Positions 36,321-48,287 of a DNA stretch of 64,000 bases are shown here, piece after piece. Numbering within the stretch: the stretch's first letter is position 1; the number at the start of each line of letters is the position of its first letter. The DNA comes from Hyphomicrobiaceae bacterium. Lineage in GTDB: Bacteria > Pseudomonadota > Alphaproteobacteria > Rhizobiales > Hyphomicrobiaceae. The notes below the pieces were generated by a model, which saw nothing but the letters and a program-made list of their open reading frames with translations, searched no databases and had not been told where the DNA came from. The stretch covers positions 50,273 through 114,272 of the forward strand of contig PKEY01000105.1 of NCBI GenBank assembly GCA_002919265.1, read 5' to 3'. A program made the position numbers and the translations under genes.

Positions 36321-38189
36321 ATGACCGTTGACCAGATGAGATTCACCATCCGCTCGCATTGGGCCGCACAAACCTCCTCTGCAGCAGCGACTGCGCCGGT
36401 CGATCTCGGCCCGATGCCCAAGTGGAACCTGAGTGATCTCTACCCGGCTCCCGACTCACCAGAGATCGAACGGGACTTCGCGACTGCAGCTGCGGAGGCC
36501 AAGCGACTCCGTGAGACGTATCAAGGCAAGCTCGTTGCCATGGGCCGGGATGGTGCGGCCCTCGCGGAAGCTGTGCAGGCCTACGAGAAGCTCGCCGACC
36601 TCATGGGGCGCCTCGGCTCCTACGCTGGCCTGCTCTATGCAGCCGATCAGTCCGATCCGGCGCGCGCGAAGTTCTACGGCGATACCAGCGAGCGGCTGAC
36701 GAACATCTCGAAGGATCTCATCTTCTTCGAGCTGGAGCTCAACCAGATCGACGATACGGATCTCGCGGAGGCGCTGAAGGACCCCGCGTTGGCCCGCTAC
36801 AAGCCGTGGTTCGACGATTTGCGGAGAGAAAAACCGCACCAGCTCGACGAAAAGCTTGAGCAGCTCTTCCACGAAAAATCCCAGACCTCTCGCGCCGCAT
36901 GGGATCGGCTGTTCAACGAGACGATGGCCGCGCTGCGCTTCCCCGTTGAAGGCGAGCCGGAGCCGTTGCCGCTCGAGCCAACACTCAATTTGCTGACCAA
37001 TCCCGACGAGAACCGCCGCCGCGCCGCTGCCGAAGCCCTTGCCCAAGTTTTCAAAGAAAACCTGCGGCTGTTCACTCTCATCACGAATACGCTGGCCAAG
37101 GACAAGGAGATTTCGGACCGCTGGCGCAATTTCAAGGACGTTGCCGACTCCCGTCACCTCGCCAACCGCGTCGAAGGGCCGGTAGTCGAAGCGCTGGTTT
37201 CGGCGGTGCGCGCGAGTTATCCCAAGCTCTCCCACCGCTACTACCAGATGAAGGCGCGCTGGCTGGGAAAGGATCGGCTGGCCCACTGGGATCGCAATGC
37301 GCCGCTACCGGAGAAGCCCGAGCGTATCGTGCCCTGGTCTGAGGCGCGCGAGATCGTGCTGACGGCCTACAACGGCTTTTCGCCAGAGATGGCGAACATC
37401 GCCCGGAAGTTCTTCGACAATGGCTGGATCGACGCGCCGGTCCGTCCAGGCAAGTCGCCGGGCGCCTTTGCGCATCCCACCGTGCCGTCAGCGCATCCGT
37501 ACGTGCTGCTGAATTACCAGGGGAAGTCGCGGGATGTGATGACGCTGGCCCATGAGTTGGGCCACGGCGTGCATCAGGTGCTTGCCGCGCCGCTTGGGCC
37601 GCTCCTCTCGCAAACGCCGCTCACGCTCGCCGAAACAGCTTCCGTGTTCGGTGAAATGCTCACCTTCCGCGCACTGCTGGCGGACGCAAGAGATGCCCGC
37701 GAGCGCAAAGCGCTGCTCGCCTCCAAGGTGGAGGACATGCTGAACACGGTTGTTCGGCAAATTGCGTTCTACACCTTCGAGCGGAAGGTCCACGAGGAGC
37801 GGCGGCAAGGCGAGCTAACTCCCGATCGCATCAACGAGATCTGGATGGAAGTGCAGAGCGAAAGCCTGGGCCCGGGCATTGAGCTCAAGCCGGGCTACGA
37901 GGTCTTCTGGACCTACATCCCGCACTTCATCCACTCGCCGTTCTACGTCTACGCCTATGCATTCGGCGATTGCCTTGTGAACTCGCTCTATTCGCTCTAC
38001 GAGGATGCCCACCCCGATTTCGTGGCCAAGTACTTCGACCTGCTGAAGGCGGGGGGCTCGAAGCACCACTCCGAGCTGCTGGCACCCTTCGGGCTCGACG
38101 CCCGGCAACCTGAGTTTTGGCACAAGGGCCTAAACGTCATCGAGCGGATGATCGACGAGCTGGAAACGCTCGATAAAACGGTAGCCTAA
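36321..38189 (+). CDS. pepF: M3-family oligoendopeptidase (PepF-like)
   Basis: The 622-residue zinc metallopeptidase starts at ATG 36321 with GGGAG upstream. The zinc motif HELGH (His411, Glu412, His415) stands in the conserved TLAHELGHGVHQ context, and the third ligand region ETASVFGEM follows. The C-terminal FWTYIPHFIHSPFYVYAYAFG segment fits oligoendopeptidase F. These cytosolic enzymes break down peptides of 7-17 residues, for example processed signal peptides. The gene is alone on its strand. It is divergent from the sigma-54 regulator and convergent with ubiA, with a 13-bp hairpin between. Confidence 0.93.
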   Translation: MTVDQMRFTIRSHWAAQTSSAAATAPVDLGPMPKWNLSDLYPAPDSPEIERDFATAAAEAKRLRETYQGKLVAMGRDGAALAEAVQAYEKLADLMGRLGSYAGLLYAADQSDPARAKFYGDTSERLTNISKDLIFFELELNQIDDTDLAEALKDPALARYKPWFDDLRREKPHQLDEKLEQLFHEKSQTSRAAWDRLFNETMAALRFPVEGEPEPLPLEPTLNLLTNPDENRRRAAAEALAQVFKENLRLFTLITNTLAKDKEISDRWRNFKDVADSRHLANRVEGPVVEALVSAVRASYPKLSHRYYQMKARWLGKDRLAHWDRNAPLPEKPERIVPWSEAREIVLTAYNGFSPEMANIARKFFDNGWIDAPVRPGKSPGAFAHPTVPSAHPYVLLNYQGKSRDVMTLAHELGHGVHQVLAAPLGPLLSQTPLTLAETASVFGEMLTFRALLADARDARERKALLASKVEDMLNTVVRQIAFYTFERKVHEERRQGELTPDRINEIWMEVQSESLGPGIELKPGYEVFWTYIPHFIHSPFYVYAYAFGDCLVNSLYSLYEDAHPDFVAKYFDLLKAGGSKHHSELLAPFGLDARQPEFWHKGLNVIERMIDELETLDKTVA

Positions 38190-38206
38190 ATGCGGGCCTA
38201 CATTTC

Positions 38207-38238
38207 CTGCGCCCTCTCCCACAAAGGAGAGGGCGCAG
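38207..38238. terminator. Bidirectional hairpin between pepF and ubiA
   Basis: A perfect 13-bp stem (38207-38219 with 38226-38238) closes a CACAAA loop in the 55-base gap between convergent stop codons. There is no T-run. The core CCCTCTCC/GGAGAGGG is the same as in the hairpin at 10310-10345. Confidence 0.65.
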
Positions 38239-38244
38239 ACCGCC

Positions 38245-39201
38245 TTACGCAAGCCCGGCCAGCGCGGAAATGGCCATATCCGCAATCAAGCCCAGGAACA
38301 GGGCCCAGCCGACGTCCCGGTTCGAGCGGAACCGGCGGAGGCAGTTGGCCGGGTCGTCAATATCAAGCGTGGTCACCTGCCAGGCCAGCGCAATGGCCAC
38401 AACGGCCAGGGCCGTGAAAAAGATGAGGTGCGCGCCAGCGAGGAAGCCAGCGATGGCCCAGAGGACCACGGCGCCCGCATAGAAGCCACCGACCCAATCC
38501 TGAGTTGCATCCCCAAACCGAAGAGCTGTCGACTTCAAACCAAGGAGAGCATCGTCCTCCTTGTCCTGGTGCGCATAGATCGTGTCGTAGCCGATCGTCC
38601 ACAGCACGCAGCCCGCGTACAGCACCAGCGGCGCGGCGCTGAGCTCACCGTAGACGGCAGACCAGCCTACCAGCGCGCCCCACTTGAACGTCAGCCCCAG
38701 AACGACCTGAGGCCAAAAGGTAAAGCGCTTGAAGAACGGGTAGATCGCCACAAGGCCCAGCGACGCGATGCCGAGCCAGATCGTGAACGTGTTGAACTGG
38801 AGCAGAACAACCAGGCCGACGAGCGACAACCCGATGCCGAACAGCAGCGCCTGAAAGACGCTGACCTGGCCGGAAGGAATCGGCCGCAAAGCTGTCCGCG
38901 CAACCTGTCCGTCGTAGTTTCGATCGACGATGTCATTCCAGGTGCAGCCCGCCCCCCGCATCACGAACGCGCCGATAAAGAACAGCACCACGTACCAGAG
39001 ATTCGGATAGGGCCGGCCGCGCGAAAGCTCCGCCAACGCCAGCGACCACCAGCATGGGAACAGCAGCAGCCAAGCCCCGATCGGCCGATCGAAACGGCCG
39101 AGCTTCAGGTACGGCCGGATCGCGGCGGGGGCATGCCGATCCACCCAGTTGTCAGGCGGAGCGTCGGCAATGATCTTCGAGGTGTTGGTCGTAGCGTCCA
39201 T
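38245..39201 (-). CDS. ubiA: 4-hydroxybenzoate polyprenyltransferase
   Basis: UbiA prenylates 4-hydroxybenzoate in ubiquinone synthesis, as an inner-membrane enzyme. The product has 318 residues from ATG 39201; residues upstream of that in the open frame are not family-like. Eight to nine hydrophobic segments are present. The two Asp-rich motifs are seen as NDIVDRNYDGQVART and DTIYAHQDKEDD, the sites for Mg and polyprenyl diphosphate. The start lacks a clear ribosome site. The gene is divergent from rsmE across about 130 bases. Confidence 0.93.
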   Translation of the reverse strand: MDATTNTSKIIADAPPDNWVDRHAPAAIRPYLKLGRFDRPIGAWLLLFPCWWSLALAELSRGRPYPNLWYVVLFFIGAFVMRGAGCTWNDIVDRNYDGQVARTALRPIPSGQVSVFQALLFGIGLSLVGLVVLLQFNTFTIWLGIASLGLVAIYPFFKRFTFWPQVVLGLTFKWGALVGWSAVYGELSAAPLVLYAGCVLWTIGYDTIYAHQDKEDDALLGLKSTALRFGDATQDWVGGFYAGAVVLWAIAGFLAGAHLIFFTALAVVAIALAWQVTTLDIDDPANCLRRFRSNRDVGWALFLGLIADMAISALAGLA

Positions 39202-39332
39202 CGCAACGTTTGCAGGTTGGCGAGCAAGTTGCCCAGCTACGAGCACGCGATCGCAGCCACAAGATGGCACGTTGAACTGGCTCTGCAACCACGCGGGCTA
39301 CCACATCAAGACGCCTTGCGCTATCAGGCGCC

Positions 39333-40079
39333 ATGGCCATTCACGACTTCAACGCACAGCGCTTGTTTGTACAGCAGCCCCTGCACGGGGGCGCGCTCAT
39401 CCGCTGCTCGGACGATCAGGCGAACTATTTGCGCAACGTACTGCGGCTTGCGGCCGGCGCCGAGATCCTGATCTTCAACGGATCGGATGGCGAATGGCGA
39501 GCGAAACTCCACCTCGAAGGCAAACGGGGATGCAGCCTGGAGGCCATTGAGCAGGTACGCCCGCAGGAGGGCGGTCCTGACATCGACTATCTGTTCGCGC
39601 CGCTGAAACGCGCGCGGTTGGACTACATGGTCCAGAAAGCGACGGAGCTCGGCGTTGCGAGATTGCGCCCCGTACTGACCCGGCACACCATTGCCGAGCG
39701 CGTTAACGTGGAGCGGATGCGCAGCAACGTCATCGAGGCGGCTGAACAGTGCGGCATCCTCCGCATTCCCGAGATCGCCGAACCGGAGAAGCTGGACCGG
39801 GTACTCGATCGGTGGGACGCTGCTCGACCACTTGTGTTTTGTGATGAGCGGGCGGACGTGCGAGATCCGATAACCGCCCTTCGATCGGTTTCGCAGGGTC
39901 CCGTTGCCGTGATCATCGGCCCGGAAGGGGGCTTTGCTCCCGAGGAACGCGAGCGACTTCTGGCCCTACCGTTTACGGTGCGGATTTCGCTTGGACCGCG
40001 GATCATGCGGGCCGATACCGCCGCCGTTGCCGCGCTGGCTCTCGTGAACGCTGTCCTGGGCGACTGGCGCGGGGCGTAA
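39333..40079 (+). CDS. rsmE: 16S rRNA m3U1498 methyltransferase RsmE
   Basis: RsmE methylates N3 of U1498 in the decoding region of 16S rRNA, using S-adenosylmethionine. The 248-residue protein has the N-terminal PUA-like RNA-binding part (HYLRNVLRL-type segment as ANYLRNVLRL) and a SPOUT methyltransferase domain. Conserved motifs are KATELGV, the EQCGILRIPEI segment, IGPEGGFAPEE and the C-terminal knot LGPRIMRADTAAVAAL. It precedes the glutamate-cysteine ligase gene, a known neighbour in alphaproteobacteria, though 133 bases and a possible promoter separate them. Confidence 0.95.
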   Translation: MAIHDFNAQRLFVQQPLHGGALIRCSDDQANYLRNVLRLAAGAEILIFNGSDGEWRAKLHLEGKRGCSLEAIEQVRPQEGGPDIDYLFAPLKRARLDYMVQKATELGVARLRPVLTRHTIAERVNVERMRSNVIEAAEQCGILRIPEIAEPEKLDRVLDRWDAARPLVFCDERADVRDPITALRSVSQGPVAVIIGPEGGFAPEERERLLALPFTVRISLGPRIMRADTAAVAALALVNAVLGDWRGA

Positions 40080-40099
40080 CCCACGGCCCTTGAGCCGGT

Positions 40100-40105
40100 T
40101 ATAAT
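40100..40105 (+). promoter_or_regulatory. Candidate -10 box for the glutamate-cysteine ligase gene
   Basis: A perfect TATAAT lies 108 bases before the chosen ATG of gshA and 20 bases after the rsmE stop. I see no good -35 hexamer at 16-18 bases upstream, so it may need an activator or may be chance. Confidence 0.3.
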
Positions 40106-40212
40106 GACCTCGTCCCTGCGACCGCTAACGAGCACTTGTGCTCGGACCGGAGGGCGGCAATAAAGCAGTAGCAATTCTGCAGTCCCGAACTTTTGAACAA
40201 TCAGAGGCCTTC

Positions 40213-41598
40213 ATGTCGACCCGCCAGGATGGAGCGCAGCCCAGCCCGACCGTTCAGTCGAAGGACGATCTGGTGCAGTGGATCGCGGCGGGCTCCAAAC
40301 CAAAATCCGCCTGGCGGATCGGCACCGAGCACGAGAAATTCGTTTTCTACACGAAAACGCTTGAGCCGGTGCCTTACGAAGGGCCCCGCGGCATCCGCGC
40401 CCTCATGCAAGCGATGATCGATCGCTATGGGTGGGAGCCCATCATGGAGGGCAAGAACATCATCGGCCTTAAGCGGCCGAAGGGCGAGGGAGCGGAGACG
40501 GTCTCGCTCGAGCCCGGCGGCCAGTTCGAGCTGTCGGGCGCGCCGCTAGAGACGCTCCATGAGACCTGCGCCGAAACGGGAGAGCACCTCAGCCAAGCAA
40601 CCGCCATCGGCAAGGATCTCGGGCTCGGGTTCCTCGGCGTCGGCTTCTCACCCAAGTGGACGATCGAGGAAACGCCGCGTATGCCGAAACAGCGCTACGC
40701 GGTGATGACCCGCTACATGCCTCAGGTCGGCAAACACGGCCTCGATATGATGTACCGGACCTGCACCATCCAGGTGAACCTCGATTTCGGCGACGAAGCC
40801 GACATGGTGAAGAAGTTCCGGGTGTCCCTCGCGCTGCAGCCGATCGCGACCGCCCTCTTTGCGGCCTCACCCTTCAAGGAAGGAAAGCCGACCGGTTTCA
40901 AATCCCTCCGCTCCGAGGTCTGGCGCGACACTGACCCCGACCGCACAGGCATGCTGCCGTTCGTGTTCGAGCCGGGCATGGGATTTGAGCGGTATACCGA
41001 CTATGCGCTCGATGTCCCGATGTATTTCGTCTACCGCAACGGGCGGTACATCGACGTTGCCGGTGCGTCCTTCCGCGACTTCATGGAAGGGCGCCTGCCG
41101 CAGCTTCCGGGTGAGCGGCCCACGCTCGAGGACTGGTCCGACCATCTGACCACGCTCTTCCCGGAAGTGCGCATGAAGCGTTTCCTTGAGATGCGTGGGG
41201 CCGACGGCGGGCGCTGGCGGCGCATCTGTGCCCTGCCGGCATTCTGGGTGGGACTCCTTTACGACCAGACCGCTCTCGACGCCGCCTGGGACCTCGTGAA
41301 GGACTGGACGGCTGAAGAGCGGCAGAGCCTGCGTGATTCGGTCCCCAAGTGGGCTCTTGATGCTCCGTTCAGGAAAGGAACGGTGAAGGACATCGCGCGT
41401 GAGGCAGTGGCGATCGCCCGCACCGGCCTCAAGAACAGAAACAAGCTCAACGCGAACGGGGATGACGAGTGCATCCACCTGCACTTTGTGGAAGACACTG
41501 CGGCAAGCGGACGCACGCCCGCGGACGATCTGCTCAGTCGCTATGAAGGCCACTGGCAAGGCGACATAAACCACATCTTCACAGACTACGCGTTCTAA
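40213..41598 (+). CDS. gshA: Glutamate-cysteine ligase
   Basis: GshA makes gamma-glutamylcysteine, the first step of glutathione synthesis. The 461-residue protein belongs to the class shared by alphaproteobacteria and plants. The conserved GTEHEKF (ATP/Mg-binding region), EPGGQFELSG and MYRTCTIQVNLDF segments are present. ATG 40213 with AGAGG upstream is preferred to a GTG at 40138 that begins 25 codons earlier. It ends before a short intergenic gap and a small secreted-protein gene. Confidence 0.94.
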   Translation: MSTRQDGAQPSPTVQSKDDLVQWIAAGSKPKSAWRIGTEHEKFVFYTKTLEPVPYEGPRGIRALMQAMIDRYGWEPIMEGKNIIGLKRPKGEGAETVSLEPGGQFELSGAPLETLHETCAETGEHLSQATAIGKDLGLGFLGVGFSPKWTIEETPRMPKQRYAVMTRYMPQVGKHGLDMMYRTCTIQVNLDFGDEADMVKKFRVSLALQPIATALFAASPFKEGKPTGFKSLRSEVWRDTDPDRTGMLPFVFEPGMGFERYTDYALDVPMYFVYRNGRYIDVAGASFRDFMEGRLPQLPGERPTLEDWSDHLTTLFPEVRMKRFLEMRGADGGRWRRICALPAFWVGLLYDQTALDAAWDLVKDWTAEERQSLRDSVPKWALDAPFRKGTVKDIAREAVAIARTGLKNRNKLNANGDDECIHLHFVEDTAASGRTPADDLLSRYEGHWQGDINHIFTDYAF

Positions 41599-41682
41599 CC
41601 AGCTGCATATGGAGACAGTGCGGTTCAGGCTGTATTCATCGTATTCGAGCTAAGTCGGGGCGCTCGGAACGGGAGGTTACAC

Positions 41683-41898
41683 GTGAACGCTAAGCTGCTC
41701 GTGCTGGCGCTGCTCTCCGGTGGGCTGGCGATCTCAGATGCGCCGGCCGTCGACGTGCAGCTTGCCCAGGGCGGCGCGTGCACCTCGTCTTGCCGGGCAC
41801 AGTACAACCAGTGCCGGATCGCAACGAAAGGCTCGCCTTCTTGCGACGCGCAGTTCGCGGCCTGCATGCGCCGCTGCATCGCCACGCGCGGTCGATGA
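41683..41898 (+). CDS. Small secreted Cys-rich protein of unknown function
   Basis: The 71-residue product starts with GTG, with GGGAGG at the right distance. It has a signal peptide of about 22-28 residues, ending around the VQLAQG segment. The short mature part has five or six cysteines in a C-x3-C...C...C-x6-C-x3-C arrangement and is rich in Arg, suggesting a disulfide-bonded, basic periplasmic peptide. I do not recognise a characterised family. It lies between gshA and ligA on the same strand. Confidence 0.65.
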   Translation: MNAKLLVLALLSGGLAISDAPAVDVQLAQGGACTSSCRAQYNQCRIATKGSPSCDAQFAACMRRCIATRGR

Positions 41899-41963
41899 TT
41901 TCCATCGGGGGGGGTTGATTGAGGCCATTTTGGCGTGCCACCTAGCCGCAGCTTCAACGCTGA

Positions 41964-45276
<3,313 letters not shown>

Positions 45277-45280
<4 letters not shown>

Positions 45281-45579
45281 AACTCGACGCTGCCAATCTC
45301 GCAGCCATCATCGCCATGGCTCTCGCGACTTACGCGACCCGCGTGAGCGGACTCTGGCTGCTGCGGTTTGTTCGCGTGACGCCGCGAATGCAAGCCGCTC
45401 TCGACGCACTGCCGGTAGCCATTCTGACTGCGGTCATTGCTCCGGCGCTGATGAAAGGTGGTACCGCCGACATCCTCGCCGCAGGTGTGACGCTCCTTGC
45501 GGCGTCACGCCTGCCACTGCTTGCCACCGTGATCCTCGGCGTATCTTCCGCCGTGCTCTTGCGGCACCTGATTGGTTAA
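45277..45579 (+). CDS. azlD: AzlD-family branched-chain amino acid exporter, small subunit
   Basis: The product has 100 residues from a GTG that overlaps the azlC stop by four bases, with GAGGAG upstream. It has three to four hydrophobic segments, the usual size of AzlD, and the conserved TYATRVSGLWLLRF and ALPVAILTAVIAP segments. It works with AzlC as a two-subunit exporter. It ends 12 bases before the convergent aminopeptidase gene. Confidence 0.92.
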
Positions 45580-45591
45580 GCGCCCACTATC

Positions 45592-47406
45592 TCAGCCGAT
45601 CGGTGCCGTCGCAGCTTCCAGCCAGGCGCGATCCTCCGGCCCGAGCTCCGCTCCGATCTCTTCCCGCACACGAGCGTGATAGGCATTCAGCCATTCCAGC
45701 TCTGCCGGAGTCAGCATGTCGGCCTTGATGAGCCGGCGATCGAAGGGAGCGAGCGTCAGGGTCTCGAAACCCATCACCTCGCGGTCGCCGCGCGGCGGCA
45801 CTTCGGGCTCGGTGACGAGCACCAGGTTCTCGAGGCGGATGCCGTAGGCGCCTTCCTTGTAGTAGCCGGGCTCGTTGGAGATGATCATGCCCGGTTCGAG
45901 CACTGCCATGCCGCGACGGGAAATTGACTGCGGCCCCTCGTGGACGGAGAGATAGCTACCCACTCCGTGCCCGGTGCCGTGATCGTAATCGAGACCCTTC
46001 TCCCACAGCGGCCGCCGGGCCAGGGGATCAAGCTCGAGCCCCCGTGTGCCCTTCGGAAAGCGAGCCGTGGCAATGGCGATGTGGCCCTTGAGAACGAGCG
46101 TATAGCGCTCCCGCATCTCCTCCGTTGGCTCGCCAATCGCGATGGTGCGGGTGATGTCGGTTGTCCCGTCCTGATACTGAGCCCCGGAATCGACGAGATA
46201 GAGCTCGCCCGGATTGAGCTTCCGGTTCGTGGCCTCGGTAACGCGGTAGTGCACGATCGCGCCGTTCGGCCCGGCACCGGAGATCGTGTCGAAGCTGATG
46301 TCCTTCAGCGCCTGCGTTTCGGCGCGGAATTCCTCCAACCTACGGGCGACGGAAATTTCATCGAGCTGGCCGCTCGGAGCCTCCCGATCGAGCCAGGCAA
46401 GGAAGCGTGCAAAAGCTACCCCATCACGCTTGTGTGCGGCGCGCGCGCCTTTGATTTCGGCCTCGTTCTTTCGCGCCTTCGGCACGAGGCACGGATCCTG
46501 CCCACGGACGATGCGCTTCGGTCCGCCGAGCTGACGCGCAAACCACCACGAGGCGGTATTGGGATCGAGCCTAACCCGCTTGCCCGCCTCCTTCAGCTTG
46601 GCCAGCCGCTCCTCCAGGGCTTCCGGATCGCTCACCTTCGCAAATGACAAATGCTTCCTTGCGTCAGCGTCGAGCTTCTCGCGGTCGATGAAAAGCTCAG
46701 GCTTCCCCTGAACTGGCACGATGGCATAGGCCAGCGCCACAGGATTGTGAGCCACATCGCTGCCGCGGATGTTGAACAGCCACGCAATCGAATCCGGCAG
46801 GGTGAGTACGACGGCATCCTGCCCCGCGGCCTTAAGCTCCTTCTGAAGCGCCGCAATTTTGTCCTGCGCGGAGCGGCCGGCGTACTCCAACGGATGCGGG
46901 TGGACTTTTCCGGTGGGCGGCGCTGGACGGTCAGCGCCCCAAATCTTGTCCACCGGGTTCCGGCTGAGCGGCTTGAGCTTGATCTGATGGCTTTCGAGAG
47001 CGTCCGTCAGCCGCTCAATCTCGTTTACCGTGTGCAGCCGCGGATCGAAGCCGACAACCGCGCCGGCCTTGAGCTTCCGGCTCAACCAGTCGGACAGTTG
47101 CGCCTGCGGGACCTGGAGAATTTCGAACCGTTTGGTGTCGACCTGGGCCTTGGCCTGAACGGTGTAGCGGCCATCCACAAACAAGGCCGCGGCTTGCCGC
47201 GTTATGACGGCCGTCCCTGCCGAGCCAGAGAACCCCGTGAGCCATTTCAGCCGCTCGGCTGAGGGGGGAACGTACTCGCCTTGATGCTCATCGGCTCGCG
47301 GTACCAGCACGGCATCGACCTTGAGCTCGCCCATGAGCTTGCGCAGCTGATCCACGCGATCGCCCGCGTTTGCCAAACGTTCAGGGGCTTCAAAGCTCTG
47401 AAACAT
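45592..47406 (-). CDS. Aminopeptidase P family metalloprotease
   Basis: The 604-residue protein removes N-terminal residues ahead of proline. It has the long three-domain form: two creatinase-like N-terminal domains followed by a pita-bread catalytic domain. Metal-site motifs are LVDSGAQYQDGTTDITRT, GTGHGVGSYLSVHEGP and a closing SNEPGYY with ENLVLV. ATG 47406 with GGAG seven bases upstream is preferred, because the frame upstream to 47508 lacks protein character. It is a single gene on its strand, convergent with azlD. Confidence 0.93.
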   Translation of the reverse strand: MFQSFEAPERLANAGDRVDQLRKLMGELKVDAVLVPRADEHQGEYVPPSAERLKWLTGFSGSAGTAVITRQAAALFVDGRYTVQAKAQVDTKRFEILQVPQAQLSDWLSRKLKAGAVVGFDPRLHTVNEIERLTDALESHQIKLKPLSRNPVDKIWGADRPAPPTGKVHPHPLEYAGRSAQDKIAALQKELKAAGQDAVVLTLPDSIAWLFNIRGSDVAHNPVALAYAIVPVQGKPELFIDREKLDADARKHLSFAKVSDPEALEERLAKLKEAGKRVRLDPNTASWWFARQLGGPKRIVRGQDPCLVPKARKNEAEIKGARAAHKRDGVAFARFLAWLDREAPSGQLDEISVARRLEEFRAETQALKDISFDTISGAGPNGAIVHYRVTEATNRKLNPGELYLVDSGAQYQDGTTDITRTIAIGEPTEEMRERYTLVLKGHIAIATARFPKGTRGLELDPLARRPLWEKGLDYDHGTGHGVGSYLSVHEGPQSISRRGMAVLEPGMIISNEPGYYKEGAYGIRLENLVLVTEPEVPPRGDREVMGFETLTLAPFDRRLIKADMLTPAELEWLNAYHARVREEIGAELGPEDRAWLEAATAPIG

Positions 47407-47513
47407 CGGTTTCTCCGCGCTCCGTTGGCGTCTCACTCGTTGTCCGTCACCGGACGGTATCAATTTTGAAGAAAGTGCGAACGAAACAGGCAACCTGCAT
47501 GCGTACACGGCAT

Positions 47514-47563
47514 TGCTGCATTGCAGCAGTCTGTCTACCGCACATGCGAGAACGATCTATATT
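47514..47563 (+). promoter_or_regulatory. Palindrome and -10 box upstream of the DUF1127 genes
   Basis: A perfect palindrome with 7-base arms around one base, TGCTGCA-T-TGCAGCA, occupies 47514-47528. A TATATT hexamer follows at 47558-47563, and the first DUF1127 start codon is 86 bases further. There is no -35 consensus at the normal distance, so the palindrome sits about where an activator would bind. Confidence 0.4.
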
Positions 47564-47649
47564 AGGGGCAAAAGCTGGGAGGATGGCATCGAACTGTCCC
47601 TCAGCGACAGAAAACAAGAACCCCAGAAATTATCAGAGATGAGCTGAGC

Positions 47650-47895
47650 ATGAGCACCCCAATGACCTACGCCGTCAACACCATTCCTTCGACTCGGCGC
47701 GCGCCCGCTCAGTCGAAGAGCTGGATTCAGCGCGCTTTCGATCGACTTCTCTCCGCGCGGCATGCGCAGGCTGAGCGGTATCTCGTGGATTACTTGTCCG
47801 CGCTGAGCGACGAGAGGCTCCGTGAGCTCGGATACGGCGACGAAGAGATCCGGCAAATTCGAGTAGAGCGCCGGCTTCCCGAGTCCGTGAACTAA
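47650..47895 (+). CDS. DUF1127 small protein 1
   Basis: The 81-residue protein ends in the DUF1127 pattern: a basic helix (SKSWIQRAFDRLLSARHAQ) followed by YLSALSDERLRELGYGDEEI. The family is widespread in alphaproteobacteria. Some members have been shown to bind RNA and to affect small-RNA turnover or phosphate responses, for example in Rhodobacter and Agrobacterium. A second DUF1127 gene follows 101 bases downstream. The ATG lacks a strong ribosome site, and an upstream overlapping ATG is absent. Confidence 0.8.
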   Translation: MSTPMTYAVNTIPSTRRAPAQSKSWIQRAFDRLLSARHAQAERYLVDYLSALSDERLRELGYGDEEIRQIRVERRLPESVN

Positions 47896-47996
47896 ATCGA
47901 ATTCCAACTCCCCGTTTCCCCCGGTGAGCGCTTCGGGCCGAGGTCATCTCGGCCCAAGCCTTGCTTCGCCCAAAAGAAGAACAGAGGACGAGTGTC

Positions 47997-48287
47997 ATGA
48001 GCACTTCAACACATTTGGCGACCCTGAGCCATTACGCTGGTGCCGAGCGAGAGGGACATGCGATTGGCCATTCGCTGTGGCACTGGGTCAAGAAGCTCGT
48101 CCACCGCATTCGAACCGAGATTGAAGACACCAAGGTTCGGTGGCATCTGGCAACGCTCCCCGACGCGCTGCTGCGCGACATTGGCATTGCCGAGGACGAG
48201 ATCCATCGCATCCGGGCCTGCGAGCGCTTCACGCCGCGAGCCTGGGCTGAGCGGATGAGCCACACGCAGCGCCATTACGACGCTTGA
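47997..48287 (+). CDS. DUF1127 small protein 2
   Basis: The 96-residue product starts at ATG 47997 with GAGGA upstream. The C-terminal part matches DUF1127 (HLATLPDALLRDIGIAEDEIHRI), preceded by a basic amphipathic helix (VKKLVHRIRTEIEDTK). It is a paralogue of the protein encoded directly upstream, although the two differ in N-terminal length and sequence. Its 3' end overlaps the convergent prmA gene by 59 bases, which means the two transcripts are complementary there. Confidence 0.8.
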   Translation: MSTSTHLATLSHYAGAEREGHAIGHSLWHWVKKLVHRIRTEIEDTKVRWHLATLPDALLRDIGIAEDEIHRIRACERFTPRAWAERMSHTQRHYDA

